Assembly: GCA_035293845.1 (NCBI GenBank)
Contig: DATGMB010000253.1
Span: 1-16,283 of the forward strand
DNA length: 16,283 nt
From: DATGMB01 sp035293845
GTDB taxonomy: Bacteria; Acidobacteriota; Terriglobia; Bryobacterales; Bryobacteraceae
Direction: 5' to 3'
This document shows, in pieces, positions 1 through 6,090 of the stretch. The notes below the pieces were generated by a model. The model was given only the letters and a program-made list of their open reading frames with translations. It was not told where the DNA came from and searched no databases. Both the position numbers and the translations under genes were made by a program. Positions within the stretch are counted from its first letter, which is position 1. Each line of letters begins with the position of its first letter.

Positions 1-381
1 GAGGGTGGAATCGGCGATGGCGATCGGGAACGCTCGCGCCTGCCGCAGAAATCGGTGCGAGAGGCTGTCGATCTCCGGCGCCGAGGGCGGCGGACCGTCG
101 ATCGTGACCAGCGGAAGCCCGATCTGGTCGGAGAGCGCCGCGAGCATGTCGCGCTGGGCGACGAGGCCCATATCGACCAGGATCTTGCCGAGTTTATCGC
201 CGCGCTCCTGCTGGAGCTCGAGGGCCCGCGCGAGGTCGTCCGGTCCGATCTTGCCGCGCGCGATCAGGATTTCGCCCAGTCGCTCGAAGGCGCGCGCGGG
301 GGCCTCGGGCTGGCCAGTTGCGTCCGGCATGGGCTGGGCATCGCCGGCCCCGACGGGCTCGGATTGCGGGAAGGCGGACAC
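1..381 (-). CDS. gspE: GspE/PilB-family secretion ATPase, N-terminal part (runs off left edge)
   Basis: Only the first 127 codons are in the window; the reading frame stays open to base 1. The chosen start is GTG at 379-381, two bases after the TAA of the upstream gene, with GAAGAG about 8 bases before it. Residues 1-30 are a Pro/Ala-rich leader. Residues 34-93 match the N-terminal domain of type II secretion and type IV pilus assembly ATPases (T2SSE_N/MshEN): a LGEILIARGKI helix, then LARALELQQERGDKLGKIL, then LVDMGLVAQRDMLAALSDQ and IGLPLV. Family members are cytoplasmic hexameric ATPases that power pseudopilus or pilus assembly. The Walker motifs would lie left of the window, so GspE and PilB cannot be separated here. 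It is the last visible gene of the sigma/anti-sigma/secreted-protein unit. Confidence 0.85.
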   Translation of the reverse strand, partial: MSAFPQSEPVGAGDAQPMPDATGQPEAPARAFERLGEILIARGKIGPDDLARALELQQERGDKLGKILVDMGLVAQRDMLAALSDQIGLPLVTIDGPPPSAPEIDSLSHRFLRQARAFPIAIADSTL

Positions 382-383
382 GG

Positions 384-935
384 TTATTGCTCTTCGACCG
401 TAACGTCGCCGCTGAGAGCCGATTTGCGGTCGGCCCTCATCAGGATCATGGCGGGCAGGCCGGAAGTGTCTTCCCACTTCATGTAATCGAGGCGGACGGC
501 CAGCACGATCTGCTGCGTATCCGGCACGCCGGCCAGGCTGCTCGCGGCGGAGCGCAGGATCTCCCGCATCGTGGTCCTGAGGACCGGTAGCCGCTGCAGT
601 TTCTTCTGGTGGACCTGCAGCTTCTCCTGCGGCGTGATGGTGGGGTGAAACGGGTAAACGGCGGGGGGCGTCACCAGACCGACTTCGGAGGTGAAGACCA
701 CGCCGTAGCCATCGAGATACAGCCCACGGGTGGCGCCCAGGATATCCACGGTATTGGGCTCGCCGATGCCGCGCAGGCGGTCGTCGCACGCGCGCTCGAT
801 GGTGTAGAGATTGCTGATCGAAACCCGCTGGGCCGCGACGCCGGCGGCCGGCGGGACAGCAGCGCGTGATGCCATCTGGGCGCCCAGCGGCAGAGCCAGG
901 AGGGCGAGGGCGTAGAACCGGTGGGGGGCTTTCAT
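384..935 (-). CDS. small exported protein of unknown function
   Basis: 183 residues. I do not recognise the family. The N-terminus (MKAPHRF, then an Ala/Leu-rich core to about residue 20, then AQMASRA) looks like a Sec signal peptide with cleavage near residues 19-26. The rest is soluble: an acidic and Arg-rich stretch (TIERACDDRLRGIGEP), a GLYLDGYGVVFTSEV segment typical of a beta-rich fold, a Gln/Lys-rich helix around residues 102-116 and a charged C-terminus ending VTVEEQ. The ATG at 933-935 overlaps the anti-sigma TGA (ATGA), and AGGAG lies 7 bases upstream of it. Its place between a sigma/anti-sigma pair and a secretion ATPase suggests an envelope role linked to secretion, but nothing in the sequence names an activity. 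Confidence 0.85.
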   Translation of the reverse strand: MKAPHRFYALALLALPLGAQMASRAAVPPAAGVAAQRVSISNLYTIERACDDRLRGIGEPNTVDILGATRGLYLDGYGVVFTSEVGLVTPPAVYPFHPTITPQEKLQVHQKKLQRLPVLRTTMREILRSAASSLAGVPDTQQIVLAVRLDYMKWEDTSGLPAMILMRADRKSALSGDVTVEEQ

Positions 936-1564
936 CGAATTTCTCCTGTGCCGTGCTGCGGCGGGGCGTACAAGCCGGCGCTGATCATCGCGGAGGCTTC
1001 TTTCTTATGGTTGTAATCGTATTCCTCGGCGGCCAGAATCAGGCGTTGACGCGCGCCTTCGAGATCGGCCTTAACCTGGCGCATCTCGGCTTCGTGGCGG
1101 ACTTCCATCGGCGCTACGGCCTTGGCCACCGCGGCATCGATGCGCGCCTGAATCGCCGCCTCCGAAACCGCCGGCGCGGTGACGACTGCCGGTGGAGCCC
1201 CTGCTGCGGCCACCCTCACCACCGGTGCGGGAGCCGGCCGGACGAGGGCAAACACGACGAGCGCCGCCGAGAGCATGGCGGCCGAAGCGAACCCGAGCCG
1301 CGGCCCGGAATTCCAAAACGAAGCCAACGCGCGGCGCCACGGCGAGGGCTCGAAGACCGGATCGGAAACGAAGCCGATCCGCTGCGGAATCTCCTCATCC
1401 CGGAGCGCGAAGAGAGCATGTTCCGTCTGACCCAGCCGGTCCAGCTCTTCGCGGCAGGCCGCGCAAACTCTGATATGCGTTTCCACCTGGAGCCGCTGCG
1501 GGTCAGCCAGCTCCCGGTAAAAATAATCTTTGAGATCGAATGGCGAGCAACTCGGGGCACTCAT
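932..1564 (-). CDS. zinc-binding membrane anti-sigma factor
   Basis: 210 residues from the ATG at 1562-1564, which overlaps the TGA of the sigma gene (ATGA). A longer upstream in-frame reading exists but lies inside the sigma gene, so I reject it. Residues 30-37 carry the ZAS zinc motif H-x3-C-x2-C (H30, C34, C37) inside an N-terminal anti-sigma domain (DLKDYFYRELADPQRL, then CREELDRL). Residues about 89-108 form one transmembrane helix. An Ala/Pro-rich linker follows, then a charged helical segment at about 135-185 that may be a coiled coil. In this family the cytoplasmic ZAS domain holds the cognate ECF sigma factor until a signal releases it. Translational coupling to the sigma gene supports this pairing. 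Confidence 0.9.
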   Translation of the reverse strand: MSAPSCSPFDLKDYFYRELADPQRLQVETHIRVCAACREELDRLGQTEHALFALRDEEIPQRIGFVSDPVFEPSPWRRALASFWNSGPRLGFASAAMLSAALVVFALVRPAPAPVVRVAAAGAPPAVVTAPAVSEAAIQARIDAAVAKAVAPMEVRHEAEMRQVKADLEGARQRLILAAEEYDYNHKKEASAMISAGLYAPPQHGTGEIR

Positions 1565-2127
1565 GACAAACCTCGTGCTTTCACGGGAGCCAGCTCGGCC
1601 TTCAACAGCTCGAGCGCCGTATACAGGCGGGACTTGACGGTGGATACCGGGCAGCCCAGGATTTCCGCCATCTCCTCGAACTTGAAGCCCTGGTAATGCT
1701 TGAGGACGACGGCTTCGCGCTGATCGTGCGAGAGGCGATCGAGCGCGGCGGCCACCGCCAGGCTGAGTTCGATGGGGAAAACGGACGTCCCGGCGACGCT
1801 GACGCCGGTTTCGGTGGCTTCCGGTGTGACCTCTTCGTGATCGCTCTCCGGCCGGCGCTTGCGAAAGAGGGAATAGGCCTCGTTGTGCGCGATGCGGTAC
1901 AGCCACGGAGCGAACCGCGCCGGGTCGTCGAGCTTTTTGAGGTTCTGGTAAGCCTTGAGGAACACGTCCTGCGTCAAATCCAGAGCATCTTCGCGGTTGC
2001 GGGTGAGGCGCAGGAGGTAGTTATAGACACGTTTCTCCCACCGGGAGACGAGGAGGTTGTAAGCCTCCACGCTGCCCCGGGCCGCCTGGCGGATCAGGTC
2101 GCTGTCCTCGACCGCCCGAAAGATCAA
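1561..2127 (-). CDS. ECF (sigma-70 family) RNA polymerase sigma factor
   Basis: 188 residues. The first codon is TTG at 2125-2127, with AGGAG 9 bases upstream; no ATG or GTG gives a better start. Residues 18-90 form the sigma-2 region (LLVSRWEKRVYNYLLRLT, DALDLTQDVFLKAY, then RFAPWLYRIAHNEAYSLFRK). Residues about 123-178 form sigma-4, with a helix-turn-helix around QGFKFEEMAEILGCPVSTVK. There is no sigma-1.1 or sigma-3, as expected for ECF group members. It directs RNA polymerase to a regulon that usually includes its own operon. The three downstream genes overlap or abut it: anti-sigma, exported protein and secretion ATPase. No convincing ECF promoter was found in the 130 bases upstream. Confidence 0.93.
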   Translation of the reverse strand: MIFRAVEDSDLIRQAARGSVEAYNLLVSRWEKRVYNYLLRLTRNREDALDLTQDVFLKAYQNLKKLDDPARFAPWLYRIAHNEAYSLFRKRRPESDHEEVTPEATETGVSVAGTSVFPIELSLAVAAALDRLSHDQREAVVLKHYQGFKFEEMAEILGCPVSTVKSRLYTALELLKAELAPVKARGLS

Positions 2128-2261
2128 GTTCTCTGGCTCCTGGTGGGTAGACGCAACTCGGCCGCAAAAAGACGGTTGGCGCTTTCCGCGGCTCAGACTC
2201 TAGTGTAGCCTGCGGCGGCACAGTAGCCATTCGCAACCCCATACCCTGGCATCTAAGTAGC

Positions 2262-2290
2262 TTGACAAAATGGAAAGTTTGCTTTACAGT
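2262..2290 (+). promoter_or_regulatory. sigma-70-like promoter of the membrane protein/XRE pair
   Basis: A perfect -35 TTGACA (2262-2267), a 17-base spacer and a -10 TACAGT (2285-2290, 4 of 6 consensus positions) lie just upstream of the AGGAGG ribosome site (2297-2302) and the ATG at 2308. The expected transcript start is near 2297, which would make the 5' leader very short. Confidence 0.7.
2271..2288. promoter_or_regulatory. dyad in promoter spacer, candidate XRE operator
   Basis: An interrupted palindrome reads TGgAAAG-tttg-CTTTaCA, giving 7-base arms with one mismatched pair around a 4-base centre. It covers most of the -35/-10 spacer and the first bases of the -10, where a bound repressor would block RNA polymerase. 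The pair downstream encodes a small XRE regulator, so autoregulation is the simplest reading. This is inference from position and symmetry. Confidence 0.45.
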
Positions 2291-2307
2291 TCGGCCAGGA
2301 GGATTTC

Positions 2308-2763
2308 ATGGCAGACGGCAACCCTGGAAGCGTACCGCCTGGCGATAACACGGGCTGGCCCGCCAGCCTGATTCTCGGATGGGGAGTGCTGGGCTCGGAT
2401 CCGGCCGGACGGCGCTACCGAAGGCGCTGCGCGATCGCGCTGGGGGCGTTGGTGATGGGAACCCTTGGCGGAAGCGCGCTCAACCTCAGGCCGGTTACCG
2501 CGATCGCTCCCGGCCTGGCGATCCTTTATATAGCCTCCGAGTTTCGGCGCTATCTGGCCGCAGTGGACGAATTCACCCGGAAGTTGTTGCTGGAGTCCGT
2601 GCTCTGGGCGTACCTGTTCGCCGCGGTCGCGATGATGTTCGCGATGGGAATCATTCTGGCCTACGATCTCAGCGTTCATCCCCTGCTGGTGATTTGCGGT
2701 CTGGCGTGCGTGGAGGGCCTGCGGGGCACTTTTCTCTATTTCCTTGCGCGGCGGCACCGGTGA
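2308..2763 (+). CDS. small integral membrane protein of unknown function
   Basis: 151 residues, starting at the ATG at 2308 with AGGAGG 5 bases upstream. A hydrophilic N-terminus of about 40 residues ends in a basic patch (RRYRRR). Four hydrophobic segments follow at roughly residues 41-58, 63-77, 98-118 and 123-145, and the tail is basic (ARRHR). I do not recognise a named family. It overlaps the downstream XRE gene by GTGA (2760-2763). Membrane protein plus small XRE regulator pairs are common and the membrane partner is generally uncharacterised. It could sense the membrane or be the regulated product; the sequence does not decide. Confidence 0.85.
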   Translation: MADGNPGSVPPGDNTGWPASLILGWGVLGSDPAGRRYRRRCAIALGALVMGTLGGSALNLRPVTAIAPGLAILYIASEFRRYLAAVDEFTRKLLLESVLWAYLFAAVAMMFAMGIILAYDLSVHPLLVICGLACVEGLRGTFLYFLARRHR

Positions 2764-2981
2764 CGAACGAGCTTCGGGTGCTGCGTGCCCGGCGCAACTG
2801 GTCGCAGGCGGATCTTGCCGCGCGTCTGGGAGTCTCGCGCCAGACGGTCAATGCCATCGAAACGGGCCGCTACGATCCGAGCCTGCCGCTCGCGTTCAAG
2901 ATCGCGGCGGTTTTCGGCGAACCCATCGAGAAGATTTTCCGGATGGAGAACGGTTCGGGCGGGCCGGCGGCCACTAAGTAA
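2760..2981 (+). CDS. small XRE-family transcriptional regulator
   Basis: 73 residues from a GTG start (2760-2762) that overlaps the TGA of the membrane protein gene. Longer ATG-initiated readings in this frame lie inside the upstream gene and give no recognisable sequence, so the GTG start is preferred. Nearly the whole protein is one Cro/C1-type helix-turn-helix: LRARRNWSQADLAARLGVSR, then QTVNAIETGRYDPSLPLAFK and IAAVFGEPIEKIF. The recognition helix is around SRQTVNAIETG. A short Gly/Ala-rich tail follows. It probably binds DNA as a dimer and may bind the dyad in the promoter upstream of its partner gene. No effector domain is present, so any signal would have to come through the membrane protein or another partner. 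Confidence 0.9.
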   Translation: MTNELRVLRARRNWSQADLAARLGVSRQTVNAIETGRYDPSLPLAFKIAAVFGEPIEKIFRMENGSGGPAATK

Positions 2982-3368
2982 ACTGAGCATGCATAGAGAC
3001 CGGCCACAGGAACACAATCGACGCAGCGGCGGAACTGCGGGAACGGGCCGGGGAGGCAAGCAGCGCCGTAACACGCAAACCGCACGCACCGCGTACCAGC
3101 TTGCGGCCGCGCGTGCTTCTGCGCGGCTCCGCCGGCTTAGAGGGAAGGTCCGATTTTCTCAGACCGTCGCTGAGCTGAAGGCCGGCCGGTGGTCGCGGCT
3201 GAGTCGCCGATCTGCGGGGCGACCTGGTTGCGGATCCCGACCTGCCGGGAGAACCCCTTGGCCCGTCGTCAGGTTGTGATGGTACTCGCGGCCCTCGCGG
3301 AGGTTCTAAGAGATCCGCCACTTGGCCGGTTCGCGGGGAACTCTAGGCTAAAATGAAGTTGCAAATTC
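2982..3368. other. intergenic region before hslV, no supported gene
   Basis: 387 bases with no reading frame of convincing composition on either strand, and no tRNA or repeat recognised. An ATG-initiated frame from 2989 is rich in Arg/Gly and looks random. The only candidate signal is a weak promoter near the right end. Confidence 0.6.
3322..3349 (+). promoter_or_regulatory. weak candidate promoter for hslVU
   Basis: TTGGCC (3322-3327), a 16-base spacer and TAGGCT (3344-3349) precede the hslV ATG at 3369. An alternative -10, TAAAAT at 3349-3354, has no -35 at the right distance. The match is poor, so this is only a suggestion. Confidence 0.25.
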
Positions 3369-3908
3369 ATGAAACAAAAGATTCGGTCGACGACCGTCCT
3401 GTGCGTGCGCCGGGACAATAAGGTCGTAATGGCGGGCGACGGGCAGGTGACGCTCGGGCACGAGGTGCTCAAGGGCTCGGCGCGCAAGCTCCGGCGGCTG
3501 TACAACGACAAGATCCTGGCCGGGTTCGCGGGCTCCACGGCCGATGCCTTTGCGCTCTTCTCGCGCTTCGAATCGAAGCTCGAGCAGTTCAACGGCAACC
3601 TGTCGCGCTCCGTGGTCGAGCTGGCCAAAGAATGGCGGACCGACCGCGTGCTGCGCCATCTGGAGGCGCTCCTGCTGGTCGCGGACAAGCAGGCCACCTA
3701 TCTGGTGAGCGGCAACGGCGATGTGATCGAGCCCGACGAGGAAGTGGCGGGCATCGGCTCCGGCGGGCCGTTCGCGGTGGCCGCGGCCACGGCGCTGCTG
3801 CGCAACACCAAACTTTCGGCGCGCCGCATCGTCGAGGAATCCATGTCCATCGCGGGCAAGATCTGCATCTACACCAATGAGAACGTGACGTTCGAGGAGC
3901 TGGGCTGA
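3369..3908 (+). CDS. hslV: HslV, peptidase subunit of the HslVU ATP-dependent protease
   Basis: 179 residues, close to the family's usual length of about 175-180. The N-terminal-nucleophile peptidase core is clear: TTVLCVRRDNKVVMAGDGQV, LGHEVLKGSARKLRRLYNDK, ILAGFAGSTADAFALF, VELAKEWRTDRVLRHLEALL, GIGSGGPFAVAAATALL and ICIYTNENVTFEEL. The catalytic threonine aligns with Thr8, so residues 1-7 (MKQKIRS) would be a propeptide to be removed. Short propeptides of this sort are known in other bacterial HslV proteins. Two hexamers of HslV form the cytoplasmic proteolytic chamber capped by HslU. The upstream ribosome site is weak. The stop shares one base with the hslU start (TGATG). Confidence 0.97.
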   Translation: MKQKIRSTTVLCVRRDNKVVMAGDGQVTLGHEVLKGSARKLRRLYNDKILAGFAGSTADAFALFSRFESKLEQFNGNLSRSVVELAKEWRTDRVLRHLEALLLVADKQATYLVSGNGDVIEPDEEVAGIGSGGPFAVAAATALLRNTKLSARRIVEESMSIAGKICIYTNENVTFEELG

Positions 3909-5266
3909 TGGTCATCTATCTTCCGGGCCAGTCGGTGGACGAAGAACCGTTGCTGGACGAGCTGACGCCGCGGGAAATCGTCCGCGAGCTGGATAAGCAC
4001 GTGGTCGGGCAGGCGGAGGCGAAGCGCGCGGTCGCCATCGCGCTGCGCAACCGCATCCGGCGGCAGAAGCTGGCGCCCGAGATGGCCGATGAGGTGATGC
4101 CCAAGAACATCCTCATGATCGGTCCGACCGGCGTCGGCAAGACCGAGCTCGCGCGGCGCCTGGCGCGCCTCGCCAATTCTCCGTTCCTCAAAGTGGAAGC
4201 CAGCAAGTTCACCGAAGTCGGCTACGTGGGGCGCGACGTGGAGTCGATGATCCGCGACCTGGTGGATATCGCGATCGACATGGTTCGGGAAGAGCGGCTG
4301 GATGAAGTCGCCGACCGCGCCGAGCTGAACGCCGAGGATCGCCTGCTCGATCTCCTCATGCCGCAGACGCCGGAGACGAGCGAGAGCGCGGAGCGGACGC
4401 GCGAAAAACTGCGCGAGCGGTTGCGCGAAGGCAAGCTCGACGAGCGCCTGGTCGAGCTCGATGTCAAGGACCGCGCCCCCACGCTCGAAGTCACCACCAA
4501 CACCGGCATCGAAGAGATGGGGATCAATCTCAAAGACATGCTCCCCAACCTCTTCGGCCAGAAGACGCGGCGGCGCAAGATGCGCGTCGCCGAGGCGCTC
4601 GACTACCTGGTGCAGGAAGAAGAACAGAAGCTGATCGACATGGACCAGGTGACCCGCGTGGCTCTGGAGCGCGTGGAATCTAGCGGCATCATCTTCCTCG
4701 ACGAAATCGACAAGATCGCCGGGCGCGAATCCGGGCACGGGCCAGACGTCAGCCGCGAAGGCGTGCAGCGCGACATCCTGCCCATCGTGGAAGGCACCAC
4801 CGTCAACACGCGCTACGGCTTCGTGCGCACGGATCACATTCTGTTCATCGCCGCCGGCGCGTTCCACGTTTCGAAGCCCAGCGACATGATTCCGGAGCTG
4901 CAGGGCCGCTTCCCGATCCGCGTCGAGCTGAAATCGCTCTCGGTCGAGGACTTCATCCGCATTCTCAAGGAGCCGAAGAACGCGCTCGCCAAGCAGTACA
5001 CGGCGCTGCTCGAAACCGAGGGCATCAAGCTGGTCTTTACCGACGACGCCCTCGAAGAAGTGGCCCGCTTCGCCGCGCAGGTTAACGAGAGCTCGGAAAA
5101 CATCGGGGCGCGGCGCCTGCACACGATTATGGAGAAGCTTCTCGAAGAGGTCTCGTTCGAAGGGCCGGACCTGAAGAAAAAGACCGTGCGGGTGGACGCG
5201 GCTTATGTGCGCAAACAGCTTGCCGAGATCGTCAAGGATCAGGATCTGAGCCGGTACATTCTGTAA
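3908..5266 (+). CDS. hslU: HslU, AAA+ ATPase subunit of the HslVU protease
   Basis: 452 residues, slightly longer than E. coli HslU because of an acidic N-terminal extension. Features in order: Walker A GPTGVGKT at 72-79; pore loop GYVG at 105-108; the HslU-specific I-domain at roughly 110-245, charged and helical; Walker B IIFLDEIDK at 261-269; a candidate arginine-finger region LQGRFPIRVEL at 331-341; sensor-2 GARR at 400-403; and the conserved C-terminal tail LSRYIL, which inserts into HslV to activate it. The ATPase unfolds substrates and feeds them to HslV in the cytoplasm. Its start overlaps the hslV stop by one base, consistent with coupled translation. A long open frame on the opposite strand is a codon-bias shadow. 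Confidence 0.98.
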   Translation: MVIYLPGQSVDEEPLLDELTPREIVRELDKHVVGQAEAKRAVAIALRNRIRRQKLAPEMADEVMPKNILMIGPTGVGKTELARRLARLANSPFLKVEASKFTEVGYVGRDVESMIRDLVDIAIDMVREERLDEVADRAELNAEDRLLDLLMPQTPETSESAERTREKLRERLREGKLDERLVELDVKDRAPTLEVTTNTGIEEMGINLKDMLPNLFGQKTRRRKMRVAEALDYLVQEEEQKLIDMDQVTRVALERVESSGIIFLDEIDKIAGRESGHGPDVSREGVQRDILPIVEGTTVNTRYGFVRTDHILFIAAGAFHVSKPSDMIPELQGRFPIRVELKSLSVEDFIRILKEPKNALAKQYTALLETEGIKLVFTDDALEEVARFAAQVNESSENIGARRLHTIMEKLLEEVSFEGPDLKKKTVRVDAAYVRKQLAEIVKDQDLSRYIL

Positions 5267-5286
5267 ATCCCGCCCGCCGCACCAAA

Positions 5287-5314
5287 CGCCGGCAAACAAG
5301 CCGCAACGCCGGCG
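5287..5314 (+). terminator. hairpin after hslU, possible terminator without U tract
   Basis: A perfect 7-bp G/C stem, CGCCGGC (5287-5293) and GCCGGCG (5308-5314), encloses a 14-base loop and starts 21 bases after the hslU stop. No T-run follows, so it is not a classic intrinsic terminator. It could stabilise the 3' end or assist factor-dependent termination. Confidence 0.3.
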
Positions 5315-5393
5315 ACTATGACAGATTCGTATCTCCAGCTTTGGTGCTGCATAACACTCTTCCGGAACTTGGTACCATTTACAAGGGAGTGTC

Positions 5394-5681
5394 CTGTGGC
5401 TCATAGTACTTCTGTCGTTCCAGCTACCGGCCCAGATTCCGAAGGCCGCCCGCAGGCACTTAGCGCTCTGTCTCTCCAGGATGAACGCACGGGAGGAACC
5501 GCGAAGATGAGAAGACGCGCAGTTCCGGGACCACGGCCGCTATACCTACAAGGGCTGCCGGTATATCAAGGTCGAGGTCGACTTCGAGTCGGCGCCGAAT
5601 TCGGCCGGCATTCTTCGCTCTCCCGACGACATAGTTACGGCGGTCTCAAAGTTGTTTATCGACTATCCGGTAAAGGACTGA
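5394..5681 (+). pseudogene. exported small protein gene interrupted by an in-frame TGA
   Basis: One reading frame (first base of codons at multiples of 3) from 5394 to the TGA at 5679-5681 reads like a single exported protein. It begins with a hydrophobic leader (LWLIVLLSFQLPAQ), continues IPKAARRHLALCLSRMNARE, and ends with a soluble stretch containing YTYKGCRYIKVEVDFESA and SPDDIVTAVSKLFIDYP. It is cut by TGA at 5508-5510 (38 codons before, 56 after), where a CGA-to-TGA change would explain the stop. No ATG fits the leader; CTG at 5394 has AGGGAG (5384-5389) just upstream. The frame assignment rests on amino-acid character and not on a recognised family. A sequencing error or stop-codon readthrough is possible. 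Confidence 0.45.
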
Positions 5682-5813
5682 CATATGCGCCAGCAGCATC
5701 ATCTTCCAATGAGCGCCGGCGTTGCCCGAGATTCGTTCCGAGGTGTTTTCCATGCCTTCGGTCGGGCACCTCGGGATGGGCTAGCACATACAATGCTTAA
5801 GAGAGGGCACACG

Positions 5814-6078
5814 ATGATCAGTACCTTGCTTAGAGTCGTGGCATTGACGGGCCTGCTCTGGGTCCCTCACACTCTGGGCGCAGACTCGGGAAAACAAGAA
5901 GCCCAAGGTACGGGTCGAAAGCGTCACCATGTCGCCCGCTGTAATACACTTGGATGCGCAAAATGGCCCAACCTGCTCGACAGCGGTGGTTCGGGTGACG
6001 GTGGCTGGCTCACAGGGCCCAGGGCCTACGAAGCCAACCCAATTTCGGGTCGCGGCGAGTTCGAGCTGGCGTAAATGA
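5814..6078 (+). pseudogene. exported small protein gene with a +1 frameshift
   Basis: ATG at 5814, with AGAGG about 8 bases upstream, opens a clean signal peptide (MISTLLRVVALTGLL, then VPHTLGAD). At an AAAA run (5891-5894) the sensible reading moves to another frame, giving NKKPKVRVESVTMSPAVIHL, then DAQNGPTCSTAVVRVTV and TQFRVAASSSWRK before TGA at 6076-6078. Removing one A would restore a single protein of about 87 residues with a beta-rich, possibly immunoglobulin-like mature part. Read without the shift, the first frame ends at 6074 in low-quality sequence. I do not recognise the family. The alternatives are a sequencing indel or slippage at the A run. It sits between two other damaged genes for exported proteins. 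Confidence 0.55.
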
Positions 6079-6090
6079 CGAGGCGCAAAT

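Noticed and set aside
866..1696. 276-codon plus-strand open frame
   Set aside because: It is antisense to the anti-sigma gene and Arg/Gly-rich; it is explained as a GC-rich shadow.
2989..3279. Possible small gene between the XRE gene and hslV
   Set aside because: The translated sequence is Arg/Gly-dominated with no ribosome site and no structure-like pattern.
3869..5404. 511-codon open frame on the minus strand
   Set aside because: It is antisense to the complete hslU gene and has the His/Asp/Leu-rich pattern of a codon-bias shadow. HslU is unmistakable on the plus strand.
5318..5800. 160-codon plus-strand open frame after hslU
   Set aside because: Its product is Arg/Ser/Gly-rich without domain features. 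A different frame of the same stretch (5394-5681) gives much more protein-like sequence.
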